Below are positions 39,118-42,644 of a stretch of DNA of 42,644 nt, one piece after another. The position numbers were made by a program, and so were the translations under genes. Under the pieces are notes generated by a model that saw nothing but the letters and a program-made list of their open reading frames with translations, did not search any database and was not told where the DNA came from. This stretch comes from Deltaproteobacteria bacterium (GTDB lineage: Bacteria; Desulfobacterota; Desulfobaccia; Desulfobaccales; 0-14-0-80-60-11). Position 1 is the first letter of the stretch. Each line of letters begins with the position of its first letter. The stretch is from positions 1 through 42,644 of the forward strand of contig JAKAKP010000053.1 of the NCBI GenBank assembly GCA_021813445.1, written 5' to 3'.

Positions 39118-39186
39118 CGTCGGCGTGCATCGGCGTTTATCGGCGGTTAAATATTAACCGTCGAGGCACGCCAATAGACGCCGATG
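39118..39186. repeat. Dispersed inverted repeat, CGGCGT...GCGGTTAA family, copy 2
   Basis: CGGCGTGCATCGGCGTTTAT, CGGCGGTTAAATATTAACCG and GCACGCCAATAGACGCCG make an imperfect inverted repeat, sharing its core with 21795-21876. It lies in the gap between the usp gene and the lipoprotein gene. Confidence 0.7.
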
Positions 39187-39229
39187 CTGCCGTTACCCCG
39201 ATTTGTCACTCAGAAAAGCTGTTTTGGCA

Positions 39230-39832
39230 TTATTCCACCAGATTTCTGCCTTTTTCATGGGCCCGCTCCCAGGCGGCCACCCGGCTCCGCAACTCCGGGG
39301 TATAGGGAACGGCCAGAGGTTCGACTTTCAGCAGGAGATGACGGTTTTTCATTTCATCCCAGTCGGGCCGGAGAAAATAGCACTTGCCGGGCTCCAGGTT
39401 CAGCCGGGTGGTTTCCGTGACCTTTTCTTGCCCCCAGGAGCCATACAGATCCAGTCTGACCGCCAACTGCCGGGAGCCGGGCCGCACTTCGCAGACATAG
39501 GTAGGGGTAGTATCCATACACAAGCCCTGATAAACCACCCTGCCGTCCACACTATCCACCGACAGATGATAGACGTCGCTCTCGTAATTCGGCCGTTCAT
39601 CGGCCCAGGCGCCCGCCGGGCCGGTATAACTGCCGGGCATTACCGCCTGCACCAGGTTCGGGTCGGTAACCAATAAGGCCATATTGGTCGGCGACTGAGC
39701 CTTTTCGGGCGTGTCCCGGTAAATGGCCAGACGCTTGGTGCACAGGTTCGAACAACCAACCAGTAACCCAGATCCCGCCAAAAGAGCGGTTAGAATCAAC
39801 CATATTCTGTGGCGCCTCACTTGTCGCAGCAT
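39230..39832 (-). CDS. Lipoprotein, unknown function
   Basis: A 200-residue protein from ATG 39832 (MLRQVRRHRIWLILTALLAG), with AGAGGAG upstream; longer frames extend into the repeat region and are rejected. The hydrophobic helix ends in the lipobox LLVGCSN (Cys at about residue 27). The mature part reads CTKRLAIYRDTPEKAQSPTNMALLVTDPNLVQA, then YESDVYHLSVDSVDG, EVRPGSRQLAVRLDLYGSWG and LNLEPGKCYFLRPDW, a beta-rich pattern typical of small periplasmic immunoglobulin-like or 'DUF'-type lipoproteins. No family is named. Single gene. Confidence 0.7.
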   Translation of the reverse strand: MLRQVRRHRIWLILTALLAGSGLLVGCSNLCTKRLAIYRDTPEKAQSPTNMALLVTDPNLVQAVMPGSYTGPAGAWADERPNYESDVYHLSVDSVDGRVVYQGLCMDTTPTYVCEVRPGSRQLAVRLDLYGSWGQEKVTETTRLNLEPGKCYFLRPDWDEMKNRHLLLKVEPLAVPYTPELRSRVAAWERAHEKGRNLVE

Positions 39833-39918
39833 CTTTTTTCTCCTCTTCGCTTGCTGAACGCGGCGATCAATTCCGGAATGGCCCTGGATCATAGCAGATT
39901 TTCTCAGAATAACAACGC

Positions 39919-40047
39919 GAAGCCATTTCAAAACCTCTCTTTCTGTCATCCTGAACGCAGTGGAGGATCTCAACGCCTCGAAAATACGAGATTCTTAGCT
40001 TCGCTCAGAATGACAAATTAGGATAATTGAGGTTTTGAAATGGCTTC
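39919..40047. repeat. MITE-like element with 19-bp terminal inverted repeats
   Basis: Perfect 19-bp inverted ends (39919-39937 GAAGCCATTTCAAAACCTC and its complement at 40029-40047) enclose an inner segment of the CTGTCATCCTGAACGCAGTG / CTTCGCTCAGAATGACA type, which is itself a dispersed repeat known from several phyla. No coding capacity. No clear target-site duplication. It accounts for much of the 419-bp gap between the lipoprotein and kinase-like genes; 39833-39918 holds nothing recognised. Confidence 0.8.
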
Positions 40048-40070
40048 TTAAGACCTGGAGGCCGGGCATT

Positions 40071-40127
40071 TATCAGGGAAGTGCAGAAGACCGCAAAGTC
40101 CCCTGACTCCGCGGTCAGACCTTGATA
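40071..40127 (+). other. Possible structured RNA upstream of the kinase-like gene
   Basis: Outer arms TATCAGGG and CCTTGATA (one mismatch) enclose the perfect stem GACCGC/GCGGTC (40089-40094 with 40111-40116). It lies 125 bp upstream of the next ATG, in AT-rich surroundings. The fold and position suggest a leader or small RNA; no known class matches. Confidence 0.3.
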
Positions 40128-40251
40128 ATTCCGGAGGGAAGAATTAGATTTAATGAATAAACAAATTGCTTATTTCTCTTGGATTTAGGAGTTCCCCGCC
40201 CCTTTCCGGGGTCGGGAACAGATTGCCACTCACAGAAAGGAGCGAACTCGC

Positions 40252-41046
40252 ATGTCCATTGTTACCATCTCCAGAGGATCTTACAGCCGAGGAAAGGAGG
40301 TGGCCGAGAAGCTGGCGGAAGCCCTGGGATACAAATGCCTTTCCAGGGACATCCTGCTTAAGGCTTCGCAGCAATTCGACACCCCGGAGGTCAAACTGAT
40401 CCGGGCCATTCATGATGCCCCGTCCATCCTGGATCGCTTCACCTTCGGGAAAGAAAGGTACGTGGCTTATATCCGTTCCGCGCTTTTGCAGCAGGTGCAG
40501 AAAGACAATGTGGTTTATCACGGCCTGGCCGGCCATTATTTTCTCCAAGGCATTCCCCACGTACTCAAGGTGCGGATTATCGCCGACTTCGAAGACCGGG
40601 TGAAAGAAGAGATGCGCCGGGAGAACATTGGAGAGAAGGAAGCCGCGGATGTCCTGAGGAAAGATGATAACGAGCGCCGCAAATGGGGCCTCCATCTCTA
40701 CGGCATCGATACCTGGGACTGCAATCTCTATGATCTCGTCCTCCACATCCAAACCCTGAGAGTGGCCGACGCCGTGGACATCATCCGCTGTGCGCTGGAA
40801 CGACCTTGTTTTCAGACTACCCCCGAATCCCAAAAGATCCTGGACGACCTGGCCCTGGCGGCCCAAGTGAAGGCGGCGCTGTCGGAGGACTTTCCCACGG
40901 CTCAGGTTACCGCCAAGGACGGAGAAGTCCTGGTGGGATTGAAGGTCGGCCAGTATGATAATAGCGAAGTGGCCGAACGCGTCCACTTCCTGGCCCGGAA
41001 AGCGGTGGGTTTTGATGTCAAGGTAGACTTCACGCTGGCTGCGTGA
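40252..41046 (+). CDS. Cytidylate kinase-like protein with C-terminal BON-like domain
   Basis: A 264-residue protein with AAAGGAG upstream. Residues 1-190 match the cytidylate-kinase-like family: MSIVTISRGSYSRGKEVAEKLAE (P-loop variant with S-R-G), LGYKCLSRDILLKA, VVYHGLAGHYFLQGIPHVLKVRI and DNERRKWGLHLYGIDTWD. The P-loop lacks the standard GxxxxGK[ST], and such proteins are often pseudokinases or of unknown substrate. Residues 195-264 (LAAQVKAALSEDFPTAQVTA, DGEVLVGLKVG, VDFTLAA) look like a BON domain, seen in phospholipid- or signal-binding proteins. The fusion is unusual. It is followed by the diguanylate cyclase gene after 164 bp with no promoter seen in between. Confidence 0.75.
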   Translation: MSIVTISRGSYSRGKEVAEKLAEALGYKCLSRDILLKASQQFDTPEVKLIRAIHDAPSILDRFTFGKERYVAYIRSALLQQVQKDNVVYHGLAGHYFLQGIPHVLKVRIIADFEDRVKEEMRRENIGEKEAADVLRKDDNERRKWGLHLYGIDTWDCNLYDLVLHIQTLRVADAVDIIRCALERPCFQTTPESQKILDDLALAAQVKAALSEDFPTAQVTAKDGEVLVGLKVGQYDNSEVAERVHFLARKAVGFDVKVDFTLAA

Positions 41047-41210
41047 TCATTCCACCGGGCCCGGGCCTGCCTGGCGGCAGACCCCGGGCCCGGATCATCT
41101 CCCGGGTGGGGCCGCGACCGCGCCCCACCCGGTTCTTCCGCGCCTCCACCCATAAACTCCTTGCAATCCCAGGCGGTTGCCCATAGAATTTTTCCGTGAG
41201 GTAGCTCTCC

Positions 41211-42290
41211 ATGTGGAACGAAGAAGATTTTCTGGAAGTCCCCATGGCCGACCCCGGGCAGGTGGAGCGGTTGCTGACCTGCATCGAGTTCTCCAAGGCC
41301 CTGTTGAGCGCCTATGATATGGAAACCCTGCTCACCGCGGTCCTGGAACGCATCAAGGCCCTGATTCCCGCGGACAACTGGTCTCTGCTCCTGGTAGACC
41401 ATAAGACCCAGGAACTCTACTTCGCGGTGGCGGTGGGAGTGGACCCGGAATCTCTGAAGGGCATCCGCCTGAAAATGGGGGAAGGCGTCGCCGGCAGTGT
41501 GGCTCGCACCGCCGAACCCGTTTTCATCCCGGACGTGGACCAGGACCCCCGCTTTTCCGCCCGGGCCGATTCCGCCACCGGCTTCAACACCCGGTCCATC
41601 ATCGCCTTTCCCCTGCTGGTGCGGGGGGAAGTGATCGGCGTCTTTGAAGTGGTCAACGTGGAGGACGAAAAATACTTCCGGGAGAAATACCTGCCCCTCC
41701 TCACCATCCTGGCGGATTACGTGGCCATTGCCGTGGATAACGTCTATAACCTGCAGAAACTCCAGGCCCGGACCTTCATCGATGAGGTCACCGGCTTCTA
41801 CAACCCCCGTTACCTGGCCTGCAAGCTGGATCACCTTCTGCCCCTGGTTCTGGAAAAAAAAGAGTTTTTCTCCGTGGTCTTTATGGACCTGGACGACTTT
41901 AAACACGTGGTGGATACGCACGGCCATCTCCTGGGCTCCCAGATCCTGGGGGAGGTGGCCCGGGTGATCCATGCCGTGCTGCGGCCGGATGACAGCCTGG
42001 TGCGCTACGGCGGCGATGAGTTCATCATCCTTCTGCCACAGACCTCCCAGGAAGAGGCCCTGGCGGTGGTGCGGGCCATGCGCCGGGCCATCAACAGCAC
42101 TCCCTTTCTCCAGAAGGAAGGGATCAATCTGCGGGTCACCGCCAGTTACGGCATTGCCACCCTGCCCCAGGACGCCCAGGACCGGGAGGAACTGCTCAGG
42201 ATCGCGGACCGGGCCATGTTTCGCAGCAAAGGCCGGGGCAAGGACGGCATCATGGTGGGCCGGGACCTGACCCCCGCCGCGCTGGATTGA
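41211..42290 (+). CDS. GAF-GGDEF diguanylate cyclase
   Basis: A 359-residue protein from ATG 41211. A GAF domain (about residues 25-180) holds FSKALLSAYDMETLLTAVLERI, DNWSLLLVDHKTQELYFAVA and GEGVAGSVARTAEPVFIPDV. The GGDEF domain (about residues 187-350) has DEVTGFYNPRYLACKLD, VVFMDLDDFKHVVDTHGHLLG and an intact active site, RYGGDEFIILLP. The inhibitory I-site RxxD (RPDD) lies five residues before GGDEF, so product inhibition by c-di-GMP is expected. It should make c-di-GMP in response to a small molecule or cofactor in the GAF pocket. The gene ends 9 bp before kdsD, so both are probably one transcript. Confidence 0.93.
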   Translation: MWNEEDFLEVPMADPGQVERLLTCIEFSKALLSAYDMETLLTAVLERIKALIPADNWSLLLVDHKTQELYFAVAVGVDPESLKGIRLKMGEGVAGSVARTAEPVFIPDVDQDPRFSARADSATGFNTRSIIAFPLLVRGEVIGVFEVVNVEDEKYFREKYLPLLTILADYVAIAVDNVYNLQKLQARTFIDEVTGFYNPRYLACKLDHLLPLVLEKKEFFSVVFMDLDDFKHVVDTHGHLLGSQILGEVARVIHAVLRPDDSLVRYGGDEFIILLPQTSQEEALAVVRAMRRAINSTPFLQKEGINLRVTASYGIATLPQDAQDREELLRIADRAMFRSKGRGKDGIMVGRDLTPAALD

Positions 42291-42299
42291 AAGGTCGCC

Positions 42300-42644
42300 A
42301 TGGCTGCTAATCTTTTGGATCTGGCCCGGGAAGTCCTGACCATCGAAACTGAAGGCATCGCCTCGCTTATCACCAAGCTGGACGCCAGTTTCATCCAGGC
42401 GGTGGACCTGATCTACCGGGCCAAAGGCCGGGTGATCATCACCGGCGTGGGCAAATCCGGACTGGTGGCCCGGAAGATGGTGGCCACCTTCAACTCCACC
42501 GGCACCCCGGCCCTCTTTCTCCATCCGGTGGAGGCCATGCATGGGGACCTGGGCATGGTCTCCAAGGAAGACGTGGTCCTGGCCCTGTCCAACAGCGGCG
42601 AAACCAAGGAGCTGACCATCCTCCTGCCCAGTTTCCAGCGCCTG
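42300..42644 (+). CDS. kdsD: Arabinose-5-phosphate isomerase, 5' part (KdsD/KpsF)
   Basis: The frame opens at ATG 42300 and runs off the right edge after 115 codons. The start MAANLLDLAREVLTIETEGI is followed by the SIS-domain signature: RVIITGVGKSGLVARKMVATF, LHPVEAMHGDLGMVSKEDV and LALSNSGETKEL. This is the N-terminal SIS domain of KdsD/KpsF, which makes arabinose 5-phosphate for Kdo in lipopolysaccharide, so the organism is expected to have a Kdo-containing outer membrane. CBS domains should follow outside the window. Only 9 bp separate it from the diguanylate cyclase gene, so they are probably co-transcribed. Confidence 0.92.
   Translation, partial: MAANLLDLAREVLTIETEGIASLITKLDASFIQAVDLIYRAKGRVIITGVGKSGLVARKMVATFNSTGTPALFLHPVEAMHGDLGMVSKEDVVLALSNSGETKELTILLPSFQRL

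Noticed and set aside
40071-40140. GEMM (c-di-GMP) riboswitch upstream of the kinase-like gene
   Set aside because: A CCGCAAAG segment and nearby hairpin recall part of the GEMM-I core, but the GCAAACC block, the tetraloop-receptor arrangement and the second-stem consensus are missing.
40902-42542. A 546-residue minus-strand frame opposite the diguanylate cyclase and kdsD
   Set aside because: It spans three well-supported plus-strand genes and their gaps, with no recognisable domain and shadow-like composition.

Overview
The window looks like chromosomal DNA of an anaerobic, sulfate-reducing or syntrophic Desulfobacterota bacterium (Desulfobacca/Syntrophobacter-like). The strongest pointer is a complete six-gene hmc operon (2122-8488, minus strand), with a 16-haem HmcA and the full membrane module HmcB-F. 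Supporting signs are two ASKHA-type reductive activators (RACo-like and HgdC-like), an iron-sulfur flavoprotein, a methylmalonyl-CoA decarboxylase homologue, high GC in most genes, and an apparent selenocysteine codon. No rRNA, tRNA or CRISPR array was seen. The species assignment is inference.

Layout. 1-2100: the edge of a possible IS630-type transposase, a YkgJ-like protein, a small membrane protein and a DsrE-family protein with its own promoter. 2122-8740: hmcABCDEF read right to left, closed by a strong terminator and driven by a promoter whose -10 box lies inside a perfect palindrome. 8990-9679: a divergent Tat-exported hemerythrin lipoprotein. 9745-14844: minus-strand genes for a methyltransferase, an ATP-grasp-like protein, a DUF885 peptidase-like protein, a lipoprotein and an exported thioredoxin, interspersed with heptamer repeats. 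15117-17807: envelope lipoprotein, an unknown protein, a small ORF and an endonuclease III-like glycosylase. 18007-23657: RACo-like activator, CAP protein, Ogt, iron-sulfur flavoprotein, TetR regulator with a clear operator, a 57-residue protein and a radical SAM protein. 24035-28219: a 1394-residue double-ASKHA activase. 28304-29663: a lower-GC, repeat-rich patch with HNH, a frameshifted gene and an orphan ParD, which looks like recently acquired DNA. 29730-34335: scpB-like gene, zinc-ribbon membrane protein, priA and a diverged hisI. 34562-39832: an isolated unknown gene, zinc-ribbon/methyltransferase, macro domain, a thioredoxin-like selenoprotein read through an in-frame TGA, an internally duplicated protein, UspA and a lipoprotein. 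40252-42644: cytidylate-kinase-like/BON-like protein, GAF-GGDEF diguanylate cyclase and the 5' part of kdsD.

The genes do not form one new multi-gene system. The best discoveries are local. The first is the UGA (Sec) codon in a U-x-x-C motif, followed by a SECIS-like hairpin (37173-37200); it causes the gene start to be missed by ordinary ORF calling. Others are the operator-like palindrome on the hmc promoter and a dense population of intergenic inverted-repeat and heptamer families. Some of these repeats have supplied start-proximal sequence or a stop codon to neighbouring genes.
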